Shown one piece after another: positions 1 through 10,394 of a stretch of 64,000 nucleotides of DNA. The DNA is from Alnus glutinosa. Lineage: Eukaryota > Streptophyta > Magnoliopsida > Fagales > Betulaceae. The stretch lies in assembly GCF_958979055.1 (NCBI RefSeq), contig NC_084890.1, positions 28,689,116 through 28,753,115 on the forward strand, read 5' to 3'. Made by a program: the position numbers and the translations under genes. Below the pieces are notes generated by a model. The model worked only from the letters and a program-made list of their open reading frames with translations. It was not told the origin of the DNA and made no database searches. Numbering within the stretch: the stretch's first letter is position 1; each line of letters begins with the position of its first letter.

Positions 1-47
1 CCTTCATAAAAAAAATCTCTCTCTAGATCGATTTCTCTCCCTTCATA

Positions 48-96
<49 letters not shown>

Positions 97-993
97 GACC
101 TCATCTCTCCCTCTCCCTCTCGTTCTTCTTCTTCTATCTCTGGCCGGTGACTGAGACGGGCGACGAGAACGGGACGACGAGATCTGGACACGGAGTCGGT
201 GACGTCGCTGAGGTCGGATTTGAAGCGAAAGGTCAGATATCCAGCAGGATCTGGCCGAAACCCACGCCCGGCCAGATCTCTGGCCGGATACAGAGCCAGA
301 TCTGGCCGGAATACGTGGATTTCTGGCTAGTTCTCTCTTCCTCTCTCTTTCTCTCCCCCCCTCCGGCTTCCTCGACACCACTCTTCCAAACCACCGGACG
401 GATCTTTGATTTTTTTTTTTTTGGGTAAGTGAAATTCTTAGGTTTGATTTACATTTTGTGTTTGTTTTGGGTTTGTATTGTGATGATTTACATTTTTTCT
501 CTGTTTTGGGTTTGGATTGTGATTCTTGGGTTTGATTTGTGAATGATTTTTTGAATCCCAGTGACCGGATTTACTGTTGATTTCCGATGGAACCTGAAGG
601 AGACCGGCAGTGACATGTCGAACTCGGCCAAGAAGAACCGAAGAAGCTCGATTCTCTTATGGATTTCCGATAGAACTAGAGCTGATTTACGGTGGATATT
701 TCAAGTATAAGGAAGAAGAACTGGCCGCTGGACAAAAAAAATAAGAATAATAATTATATTAAAAAAAATAATTATTATAATTATTAAAAAAAAAAAAATT
801 TGGACAGTTTGGGCCAAACCATCTCGAATTGCAAACGGTTTGACCCAAATAGTCTGTAACCTAGTTTAGCGACCCATTATGCTGGACGGTTTGAAACTGT
901 TCAGAAAAAACTGTTTGGACCGTTTTACAGACGGTTTTTCCCAATTTATGGACGGTTTCAAACAGTCCAGAATTCCTGATTTTTTTTGTAGTG
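1..993. mobile_element. Right-hand part of a CACTA-type DNA transposon, left end outside the window
   Basis: The segment ends at 988-993 with GTAGTG preceded by a T run, which is the reverse complement of a CACTACAAAAA terminus. Just inside this end (about 800-975) a motif of the form AAACNGTTT and its variants recurs many times in both orientations, like CACTA subterminal repeats. The inner part (about 130-400) is much richer in G+C than its surroundings and may be captured host sequence. It shows no recognisable protein domain. The other terminus would lie to the left, so the target duplication cannot be checked. TTA at 994-996 would be one side of it. Confidence 0.5.
54..91. repeat. (CT)n microsatellite
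   Basis: An almost pure CT dinucleotide run. It sits inside the GC-richer segment of the CACTA-like element and resembles the pyrimidine-rich leader of a plant transcript. Confidence 0.9.
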
Positions 994-1971
994 TTAAATG
1001 TCTCAAACCTTTGCTTGTTAATTCGGACAGTGCATGATATCAGGATGCATAATCTGAAATCCAAAAATCTATAAGAAAGTATGTACATGAAGAAACTAAG
1101 AGAAGTTCTGTGCTCACCTCATTGTCATTATACTCGTTGGCAACACTAAATAAATATGTAGAATTGTTCTAATTCTTTTTATCTTTCAAATCTTGTTTCA
1201 ATTGTACCACCTCACTTCAAAAACATAAATTAAAATAAATAAATCTAAGTACAATAATGATAAAATTCGTGAGAAAACGCTGATTCAAAGGGAGAAGACA
1301 TTGGATTTTGAACACTAAAACGACACTTACCATGTTTTGTTATGTTATCACTAGCTATGCGATGTTGCCATTCTTCATTTTCTATGATTTTTTTTCTTTT
1401 TTTTTTGCCGGGTGCTCTTTTCTGTTAGCTGGCCACATGCTCCTGGCAGAGGAATATATAGCATACACGTTGCCATTCTCCTAAGAAATCAATGGTTATG
1501 GCTAAAGCTTTATTCAACCATCCACAATTACAGTTTCATTTTACTGATCAGATGAGATGTTCTCGACTGCATGAGATTTTTTTTTTATTATTTTATTATT
1601 ATTATTATTATTATCTAAAGTGAGTGGGTTTAAAATAATATCCGTCCAAGGCATACCTAATACTGATAGTGATATGATATTGGCATGCCATATCAAACCA
1701 CATTCAAGTTTAGCCTGTGAAGTCGATCTGGTGGTCGATTATATTTTTTACTGTCGAATCATAAGTTCTATGATCAGCAAAACAAACATTTTTGTCATGA
1801 ATATGTGTTTGTTTAAATCTTGCATGCCTAAAATCAAACCAGATTGAGCACTGAAGCCACAGGCACTCTTTACACAATAGTTTTCATGACATTTATTTCC
1901 TTATGAAGAGTATTGTAGTCATTGAGTTTTTTTTTAAAATGGAAGGCTGGTTGGTCTTAAGAGCCTTTCTG
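994..1971. other. Intergenic DNA, 3' flank of D1
   Basis: AT-rich DNA without a supportable gene. An ATT-type trinucleotide run lies near 1586-1612. The part from about 1760 resembles the 3' flanks of D3, D6 and D7 (around 12830, 44820 and 53820), so it is an old shared downstream flank of the array. Confidence 0.6.
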
Positions 1972-4916
1972 TTACTCATCCTGGATCCTCAATGCATCAA
2001 TGTACGCCTTCCCATCGAGTTTGCGTGTGGAATGTCTCTTGAAGTATTCTGCAACACCAATTCTTTGGAATAATGCTGGTGATTCTGGAGTAATAAAGCT
2101 TGGGGCTGGACCTAGATCTCCTTCCATTTTTGGGTTGTAAAATGTGGCCATAGAGAGCCTCTCCTTTACTGAATTTACAGTCGCACGATGCTCGATGCTA
2201 CGGTATAATCCATTGGTCACAATCTGCCAAATTAACCATGCATGCATGAAAAAACAATGAGAATAAAGCATATAACAAAGCGGTTCGAGCTGGTTTCAAG
2301 TCCATGATATTTACCTCTAAAATGTCTCCAATGTTGACAACAAAAGCATTAGGGAGGGGTATGACAGGAATCCACATCCCATCTTTTTTTATTTGGAGGC
2401 CTTCCATTTCATTGAGTTGGAGGAGAATTGTTAGGCCGACAGCATCAGAGTGAGCGTTGAGGCCGATGACAAGCTCTGGTTGCGGACATGGAGGGTAGTA
2501 GTTCATTCTAATTGCCTGCCACCCATCTTCAAACTGATTCTTCATGTCATTATTTTCCATTCTTAGAGCTTTTGCCATAAGTTCAAGGATTTTTATTGCA
2601 AGGTTTTGAAGATCTGCTGAGTAGGCTTCTAAGTTATCTCTAAATGGGAGGGGAAGCTTAGGGAACAAGTGAGGCTTCCTCAAATGGGTTGGAAGCGTGA
2701 TGAGAGAGAACATGTCTCCCCAATCAAGTTTTTGCTCATCGGACACAACAAAGGCCTGCCCAAACCCCTCCAAATCTCCTGGTAGTTGCCAATACTTCTT
2801 CTTCTCTTCCATCGGCAGCTTAAAAAATTCTTGAATGTCTAATTTCACGTTCTCCAACAATAAAGTGCTCACCCCATGATTTATTAACTGCAAAACATTT
2901 TCAATTTTTACTTGAAAGGAATTATAACAATAGTTTCATATGAGAGATTCGAGTAGAAAGTCATCTCTTATAATTAAAACAAAACTTTTCCATTCATTTA
3001 GGATGGGAATTGACTGAATTGTAGGCAACCAAGGTAGCTAAGAAGAAAGGCCCCAATGGGATCCATATGCCCGAAGTCTGGGGTTCACTTATTCGGATAG
3101 TTAGATCTTGACCCTCTCTCACTAACTCCAATTCGGTATGCAAATTACAATCAATTCTGATGTATTCATTCTAATGAGTGTTCTGAAAATTGCTTGAAGA
3201 AAAGACAAGACCAGAATATTAAAGAGCAGATCCACATATTGGAGTTGAACAAGTTGGTCACCAAACGAGGGTTTGTTGACTTTCAAATCGTTGACTTGCT
3301 TTATGAAGTTTGGGTAGACTATTTGGCCCATTCAAGTGGAAGCATATGTGAGAACTTCCGGTATGAAAGTCTAGAATAGTGATCAGATGAAAAAATGAAA
3401 ACCAAAATCGATGATGTTAAAAGTACGAGAAATGTTATTTAATTAATTGTTATAAGATTTTTCTATAATTGGATTGATATAATAGTGATAATCAATTATT
3501 AATTTTTTTTTTCTTTTTGAGAAAAATACACTTTTCATATCGAAGTATACACCATTTTTCATTTTGGCGTCAAATGTTTGAAAGTGACTATTGAACCCCA
3601 TAATGTATCTAACAGTGGAAAAAAAAAGACCCTACCTCAAATTTTTTTTCCAAATTGTCCTTCAAAAAAAAAAAAAGAGGATTCTTGACCACTTCCTATG
3701 GCTGGACTGAGGTGACTGAACCACCCCATTGATCTTTCATCACTTTTGTAAAAAAGGTATCAAAACTTTAAAAAGTGTCAATTTAGTGTATCTATCTTTT
3801 AATTTTTTTTTTGTTGAAATTTCGACTATTTGTTATAATTTTCTGTTAAATTCTATCAAAATTCTCAAAATACCCATGTGTTTATTTTTTCAAAAAAAAA
3901 ATTATAAAAATTTTCAAAGATTCGGGCAGGGGTATTTTTGCAAATTCCGTTATATTCTGACCAACGCTTAAATCCTAGCAATTTTTTTTCTTTATTTCCT
4001 AAAAGGGAGGGGTATTTTGAAAATTTTGATAGGAATTAATTGAAAATTCTAACATAGGGTTGAAATTGAAAACAGTTGAAAGATGAATACCCTAAATTTA
4101 CAATTTTTAAAGTTTGGGTACATTTTTGCTAAAGTGATAAAAGATCAAGAATTATAAGTAAAGTTCTTCCTATTTTTTCTTTTTAAAGAAAATTCATTTA
4201 GAACCCACCTACTAGGGGATGGAGAGAAATATGTGAGGACCATAGCACCTATAAAAGAGTAAAATCAATTTACACCCCAGTAGTTTATTATTTTTAAATT
4301 TTCTAATCATCCATGTGGTATTCTATTCTTTAAATCAATCATTTTTTTTTTTTTTTTTTAATTATTGATTTGCTTTAGTAAAACTATTGCAAAAATTAGT
4401 CATATGAGATGCAACGACCACAAATACTCATTCACCTTTTTCTAGTCACACACTGTCAGTATATCCAAGTATTTTCATATAAACGATTTTTCTTAAAGAT
4501 TTGAACATAAAATAATTTAGGGAAAAAATAATTAGAGTGTGATTAGAAAGTCAGAAATCTCATTAAGTTTCAATAGAACTCTTTCAAAAAAATATAAAAA
4601 TTAGAGGGAATTCATGTCTTATCCACTCAAGTATCCAAGATATATAGAACGTAGTCACCTGGAAGAAGCCCCATTCTTTGCTTGCATGGTGCATCTTCTC
4701 CAACTCAGAGTCCATAAATTTCGGGGAGAATAGTTTTTGCATGTCGATGACTGGGACTTGGGGTAAAGAAGCTGTGGAGTCGGACAGGTTGGGAGGTTCC
4801 TGATCGGGACGCACATACCTCGGTGGCACTATCGCCTTTGTCTCCTTCGCCAGCTCCTGAACACAAGGAACGGGGAGAGAGCTCCCTAAATCTAACCATG
4901 TTACTTCTGGTTCCAT
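1972..4916 (-). CDS. D1: SRG1-like 2-oxoglutarate/Fe(II)-dependent dioxygenase, intact, 360 aa
   Basis: Exons on the minus strand are 4659-4916, 2315-2887 and 1972-2223, all with GT-AG junctions. They give 1083 nt ending in TAA. The start is the ATG of MEPE, shared by D3, D5 and D7. Residues about 53-150 form the non-haem dioxygenase N-terminal domain, and about 210-305 the 2OG-Fe(II) oxygenase core. The iron ligands are H232, D234 and H289; R299 and S301 form the RxS pair that binds 2-oxoglutarate. The opening VPCVQELAK and [10 protein letters not shown] blocks are typical of the SRG1-like (DOXC-class) family, which hydroxylates or demethylates specialised metabolites in the cytosol. No signal peptide is seen. 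Exons 2 and 3 of the paralogues are fused here into one 573 nt exon: intron 2 is cleanly absent. The substrate is unknown. Intron 1 is 1771 bp, the last intron 91 bp. Confidence 0.9.
3731..4146. mobile_element. MITE-like foldback element in intron 1 of D1
   Basis: The two ends form an imperfect inverted repeat of about 70 bp, beginning GATCTTTCATCACTTTTG and ending in the matching reverse complement with GATC. The middle is T- and A-rich. A second copy lies in intron 1 of D3 (about 14726-16769, split by a larger transposon) and a partial one near 58620-58865. It has no coding capacity. Confidence 0.6.
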
Positions 4917-5500
4917 ATATATATATATAGCTCCAACCAAGAAAACCCAGAAGGCACAATGCTTGAATTCTACCTATTATGAATACAGAACATCTTAATA
5001 TATATATATATATAAAGAACCCTCTTTTTCAAAGAAAAAAAACAGTGGACTTAGTCTTGATGAGCGGGCAATTATTGTTCTTATCCATGTAAGTCTAAGG
5101 CATGGTGCATGCTAACCAATAATCATTGGATTCCTGTCCGAAAACGTTTTCATTAAAAATCCATTTTCTTCAAAAAAGTAAACCATAATTAAATAGTCTA
5201 CAAAATGTCAATAAATCTTAAATAAACACAAATACTTCTTAATGCCAACTACAACTTATTTTCAAATATCCTTTGAGATGCTACTTGCCCGGAGAAAAAT
5301 CTGGGTCCATACACAATTACAGTTTGACCCCAAATTTACAGTGACCTCAAGTTTGCTTTTTAGGGAGGAACTCTTCTTGTAAAATAAGAGAGGTCGTCAG
5401 AAGCCCGTGGTTCCATATATATATATATATATATATCTCCAACCAAGAAAACCCAGAAGGCACAATGCTTGAATTCTACCTATTATGAATACAGAACATC

Positions 5501-5559
<59 letters not shown>

Positions 5560-5956
5560 AACCCTCTTTTTCAAAGAAAAAAAAAAGTGGACTTACTCTT
5601 GATGAGCGGGCAATTATTGTTCTTATCCATGTAAGTCTAAGGAATGGTATATATATGCTAACCACTAATCATTGGATTCCTGTCCGGAAACGTTTTCATT
5701 AAAAATCCATTTTCTTCAAAAAAGTAAACCATAATTAAATAGTCTACAAAATGTCAATAAATCTTAAATAAACACAAATACTTCTTAATGCCAACTACAA
5801 CTTATTTTCAAATATCCTTTGAGATGCTACTTGCCCGGAGAAAAATCTGGGTCCATACACAATTACAGTTTGACCCCAAATTTACGGTGACCTCAAGTTT
5901 GCTTTTTAGGGAGGAACTCTTCTTGTAAAATAAGAGAGGTCGTCAGAAGCCCGTGG
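4911..5956. repeat. Tandem duplication of the D1 upstream region
   Basis: The 500 bp at 4911-5410 are repeated almost exactly at 5411-5956. The second copy is longer mainly because its TA microsatellite has expanded. Both copies start with TTCCATATATAT, which includes the complement of the D1 start codon, and end with CCGTGG. The bases GGTTC occur at both outer borders, a short microhomology that could have mediated the event. The duplication doubles the proximal promoter and 5' leader of D1. Confidence 0.85.
5503..5556. repeat. (TA)n microsatellite
   Basis: Pure TA run in the second copy of the duplicated D1 upstream segment. The first copy carries a much shorter run near 5000. Confidence 0.95.
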
Positions 5957-6392
5957 TTCGAGAGGAATGTGAGCACTCCAACACCCAAGTTAGTAAGAGT
6001 CTGTAGGATGTCGAAGAGAAATTGAATAGAAAGGGGTAGTATAGGAAAACAATGTGTGTACTTAGGGAGACCTTCTTTCCTTTTATAGACTCGTTGCCCC
6101 CGCCATCTCTCTCTACGATTTTAGGGCCTCCCAGACACCTGTATTTTGCTACTGACGTGGAGACCACCAGTGTGAGTGGGAAGTTGAGTGAGTTGGCCAT
6201 TGGGGGGGGGGGGGGGGGGGTTGATTACAGAGTGTTGCACTCGAGAGTGTGTATTCTCGGGTTTGAGGCCCTTGGGCTAGACTGTCAGGTTTGGTTTTGG
6301 CTCTGTTGGTATGGGCATATTTTGAGGGCTTCCCTTGTTTGGGCAGCCGAACCCTAGAGGCCCGCTGGTAATATGGTCCTCCAGTAGCCCCC
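5957..6392. other. Intergenic DNA shared with the D3 upstream region
   Basis: No gene seen. The segment aligns with about 18240-18665 upstream of D3, so it belongs to the duplicated unit that contains the gene and its upstream DNA. A poly-G run lies near 6207-6220. Confidence 0.6.
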
Positions 6393-7553
6393 AAATTATG
6401 GGTGGGTACGGGGCGGATTTCATCCTTGTTGCCCCCAAACTTGCACCTTGCGGGTTCCAACATTCCTACCCGTGGCCTGACAAAATTGTGCTCAATCCAC
6501 GGGTCTCGGGTAGGGGCGGGTATTCTGTAGAACCCACTCTTTCCCTAACCAGCTACTAGCTAGCTACAACACAAACACCACCACGACACCACCAACACAA
6601 ACAAAAGTAAAAAAGATACAGAAAAAAATAACAAACAAGTAAAAAATTGGGAGCAGACCAGATATATTCGGAACTAGACAATCTTTGATTCAAAAAATTT
6701 GGACCATAGGACGTGCGTGAATCGCGTATGATCACATCTTAGGGCTAAAATCTTTGATTCACAAAATCAGATGGTACCTCACGAGAGCATCGACGTTCTT
6801 CGATTTTTTGATCTTCATCGGACGGAGCAGAACGGCCCAGAGATGGTTCATCTTCATTGTTGGAGATTTCGTGAGGTGGTACCTGATGCAAGAGAAATGT
6901 GAGTGAATCGTGTGATAACAGCTAAAATGCCTAAATGCACCTTATGGATGTGCATGATTTATCAAACCAAACACATCGTTTGGAATAGTGTGACTAACAG
7001 TTGTAAAACATTAGCTTCCCATTCAATCTTCATTTGCCATGTGGACCTCGAGATACTACCCACTGCCCAATCTTTCGCCACGTGCATTCTAGATGCTTCC
7101 ATCCTTCCAACCTTCCACCATTCAATCTTCATCTGCCAAGGGCCTTCAACGCGTCATCTTTTCTTTTCCTTTCAGGTTTTAGCATCTTCTTTTCTCAAAT
7201 CACAACCCTACCTGTACATATCTCATCCGCCGTCCTCCTACAGTCCTGCTCAAACATAACCTTCTGAAATACACATGACAGGGACTAACGAGTAACGAAG
7301 ATGAAGAAAGAACTAAGAAGTGAGGCGTGAATCCGTGACTTGCGAGGGGCAAGGGGGGGTTAGGGTTTTTTATTTTTAGGTCTTTTAGGTTTATGTGGGG
7401 CGGGGCGGGTATCCGGGGTTTTAAAATTTGTATACCCACAACCTGCCCCGCCCCACACAGGTTTGCAAAATCTGGACCCATACTCACGATTTTCAACTTG
7501 AAAACCAGTTTTCACGGGGCGGGGCGGGTTTGGGCGGGTTTTGCCCACCCCTA
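6393..7553. mobile_element. Insertion with GC-rich inverted ends, probably a non-autonomous DNA transposon
   Basis: The related DNA upstream of D3 reads without interruption near 18660-18672, whereas here about 1.16 kb is inserted after CAGTAGCCCCC. The insert starts with GGGTGGGTACGGGGCGG and ends with GGTTTTGCCCACCCCTACCC, so its ends are imperfect inverted repeats. Similar GGGTGGGCAAAACCCGCCC ends are familiar from plant hAT-like elements, but I could not fix an 8 bp target duplication. No transposase is present. Confidence 0.5.
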
Positions 7554-7847
7554 CCCCTAGTTCCCTTGGACAGTTAGCCTATCAACTGGTCCATGGGAAC
7601 TTGGTTGAGTTATTTCTAGCGGTCGATGGATTGCTAAGGTGGGGCCCAAAAGATCCGCTAGCAATATGGTCCTCGAGTTCCAATGAATAATTCCCAAACT
7701 AATTATTCTCCAATTACCAGCTAGCATAGTATAAATCTCAATTTGAGGGATCACCTGCTAATTATAAAAATTATTGTTGATATGGTGGCTTGAATTTAGA
7801 AGAGGAGTTCATGAAGTTTCATGCACCCCACATATATATTAACATTA

Positions 7848-8030
7848 GAGAAATGCTATGCACACTCTTATTTCCACACTCTCAAGTGCACATTCCTTCA
7901 TGTGGCACTAAAAATCACTATTGAATTCAAAATCTAATAGTGGTCCATCCAAAATTTAATGGTGATTTTTAGTGCCATGTTAGAGAGTGTATTTTGAAGT
8001 GTGGGAATGAGAGTGTGTATAACATGTCTT
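7848..8030. mobile_element. MITE with a large internal palindrome
   Basis: The arms AGAAATGCTATGCACACTCT and AGAGTGTGTATAACATGTCT are imperfect inverted repeats. ATGTGGCACTAAAAATCAC and GTGATTTTTAGTGCCATGT pair further in. A related copy lies at about 18958-19080, and similar hairpins occur at 8286-8430 and in intron 2 of D3, D6 and D7. Confidence 0.65.
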
Positions 8031-8285
8031 TTAACATTAGCCTACTCCTACTGTTGGTTGAAAAATTAGCCTTTCACGTTAAGTTCTTTCCTTTCTAAAA
8101 GAGGAGTGCATCACATTCTAAAAGTCTTGTCCCACCAAAATTTGACTCTTTCAAGCAAAATTTATGAAGTTTTCATTGTTGGTGGGGTTTGTTTGTTTGT
8201 TTGTTTTTGTTTTGTTTTTTTGTTTTTGTTTTTGTTTTTGTTTTTTTTTCCCGGGTGTGTGTGGCTGACTTAGGAGTATATATAT

Positions 8286-8430
8286 GAGAAATTTTACACA
8301 CACTTCCAAATGCACTCCCTATTGTGGTACTAAAAATCACCATTATATCGAAAATCCAATAATGACTCATTCAAAATCTAATGGTGATTTTTAGTGCTAC
8401 ATTAGGAAGTGTGCATTTGGGAGCGTGAGA
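8286..8430. mobile_element. MITE of the same hairpin family
   Basis: Inverted arms around ACACTTCCAAATGCACT and AGTGTGCATTTGGGAG flank a core in which ACTAAAAATCACCATTA pairs with TAATGGTGATTTTTAGT-like sequence. The homologous copy near 19151-19282 was later split by the solo LTR at 19283. Confidence 0.6.
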
Positions 8431-10394
8431 ATGAGAATGGGAGTTTGATGTGAGGTACATCTATAGGCGGATGCGATCACAAAGAAATTCATTAACCAAA
8501 GATGGAGTACAAAAAATAATGAAGCAAAACTGAAAGCTCTTATATATTCAAATCTCACTCTCACACAAGATATTCTTCACAAAGGAGAAAACAAAAGTGA
8601 AAAGAGCTATGTAATATGCAAAATCTGTGATGGAAGGGATGTGAGGGATTAATTGGCCATTCGAAAGATTGAGGCAAATACGATTAGAATTCGAGAACGA
8701 ATTCTCTCACACCTGAGGAGGATGATGCATGTCAGTTTACGAGGAGACCATGTCTACTAAAACAACGTACCTTATCTTGTGATTCTGATATCGAATGAAG
8801 ACAATTTTGATGGCGTTCAAAGTTTTATTCAAAGAATACAAAGTTATAATTCATGAAGAGTTTATGTATTAAACGCGAGAAATAATTTCTGGGTAAACTT
8901 TCTAGAATTCCTGGTGTTAACTAAACTCTAGGAATAATTATGCAAAAAATACTAGCATTAACTAAACACCACTAAGCTCCTAGGCTATGCCCATCTCTCT
9001 TCCAACCCCTCCCGAAAAAACCACATGTTCGCAACTAATTCTCTTTCTTATTCAAACCCCTTGACGTTAATGTGTAAAATCCTTTCAGCTCTACATTCCC
9101 ATTTCACCACTTGGATAACCAAAAGCCGAAAAATTGAACCAACACACAAGGATTAGATGAGATCTGCAAATATTATAGTGCCCGAAGAGCTGGCCTCGTT
9201 TGTGCTTTGACTCAGTCATTTACGCTCACTTCCTCTCTCTCCTTGAGTATTTGACAATTGGTTTTTTCCCTTTTTTTTTTTTTGCAAACAGATTTCGTTT
9301 CGGTTTTATTAGTTTTAAAATTTTCGCTTTCGTTTAAATAAGAGTTTTGTTTGATTTTTGGGAAAATGAGGAAAAGAAAATGAGTAATCTTGACCATCGT
9401 TATAGGACAAGAGAGCTACGTGTTGCCACTGCGCCAAGGTGTTAGACAAGAGTGACTTAGAGCCATGGACACGACGGTCCAGGAAGAGACAAATAGTCGT
9501 GGCGCCGGCATCGTTAGCATTTTGTAGTTCAACAACACCTCTCGGATTTGCCAGGTGATGGCAATCTTTTGATTGAAGTCTTCCAGAAAGGTCGATTTCG
9601 GCATTGCCAAAGAAGCCACTTCTGTATTTTTTTCAGGAAAATATGAGAATCTCGTGAGTTTATTTCCTTGGGAAGGGTTTGAGGTTAGGCCATCAGAATG
9701 AAGCTAAAACCACGAGTGAACCCGATGAGATTTGTTTGGTTATATAATATTTTTGTTTGGTTTTTGAGAATGTAAATTTGAATGTTCTATCAATCTAGTT
9801 TTAATTTAATTTTCTTTAATTATGTTCATAATCTAGTGCCATTTTTTTAAAAAAAAAACCAAGATTTTTTTTTTCTTTTGTCGTTTATACACGGATTTAT
9901 GGTATTCGAGAAAAGCCAAAAAGCTCAATGTTTTTTGTACTAACTATATTGTGCTGCATCAATTCGTATCAAAGCTATAGTACTATGCTGCATCATTATA
10001 GGTTGTAAACATGGTGGTAGAAATGTTTACTATACTGAAATGTATTATGTTATGCTACTAGGGGGAGAGGTTGAAAGAGGGCTTATCAAGAGTCTTTTGA
10101 TATCATAAGTATTAAAAGGCCACCTTAATTTAGAATTTAAAGCCTTGGTTTGTGTCCAACAAAATATAACATCTACTCTTTTTTTCTTTTTCTCTAGAAC
10201 AAATCGTTAAATTAAATTGGTCACAATTAGGGTAGCAGAATAGTCGTTATGTGCACATTCATATTCGTCTCAGTCTAATTTGCATGCAATAGTATGATAG
10301 TTTGATTAGACAATCCATTTATATACCTCATTTTAAAGTACTTAAATGGGACTTATTGACATTTTCTTTCATAATAATTCATATTAAATGGTAC
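8431..10394. other. Intergenic DNA between D1 and D2
   Basis: No gene is supported. From about 9300 to 10394 the sequence aligns with 20760-21700 plus 29857-30077 upstream of D4. It is therefore the empty-site counterpart of the 8.1 kb LTR element there. The part 8450-9300 has no counterpart in that copy. Confidence 0.6.

Noticed and set aside
2224..2314. Reading D1 intron 3 as coding, since the frame stays open for a while
   Set aside because: GT-AG borders and the junction DILE/IVTNG match all paralogues exactly; the intron translation has no family similarity.
4917..4940. Longer N-terminus for D1 (and likewise D5 and D7) using an upstream in-frame codon
   Set aside because: The upstream codon is TTG, not ATG, and the extension is not conserved; the MEPE-type ATG fits all copies.
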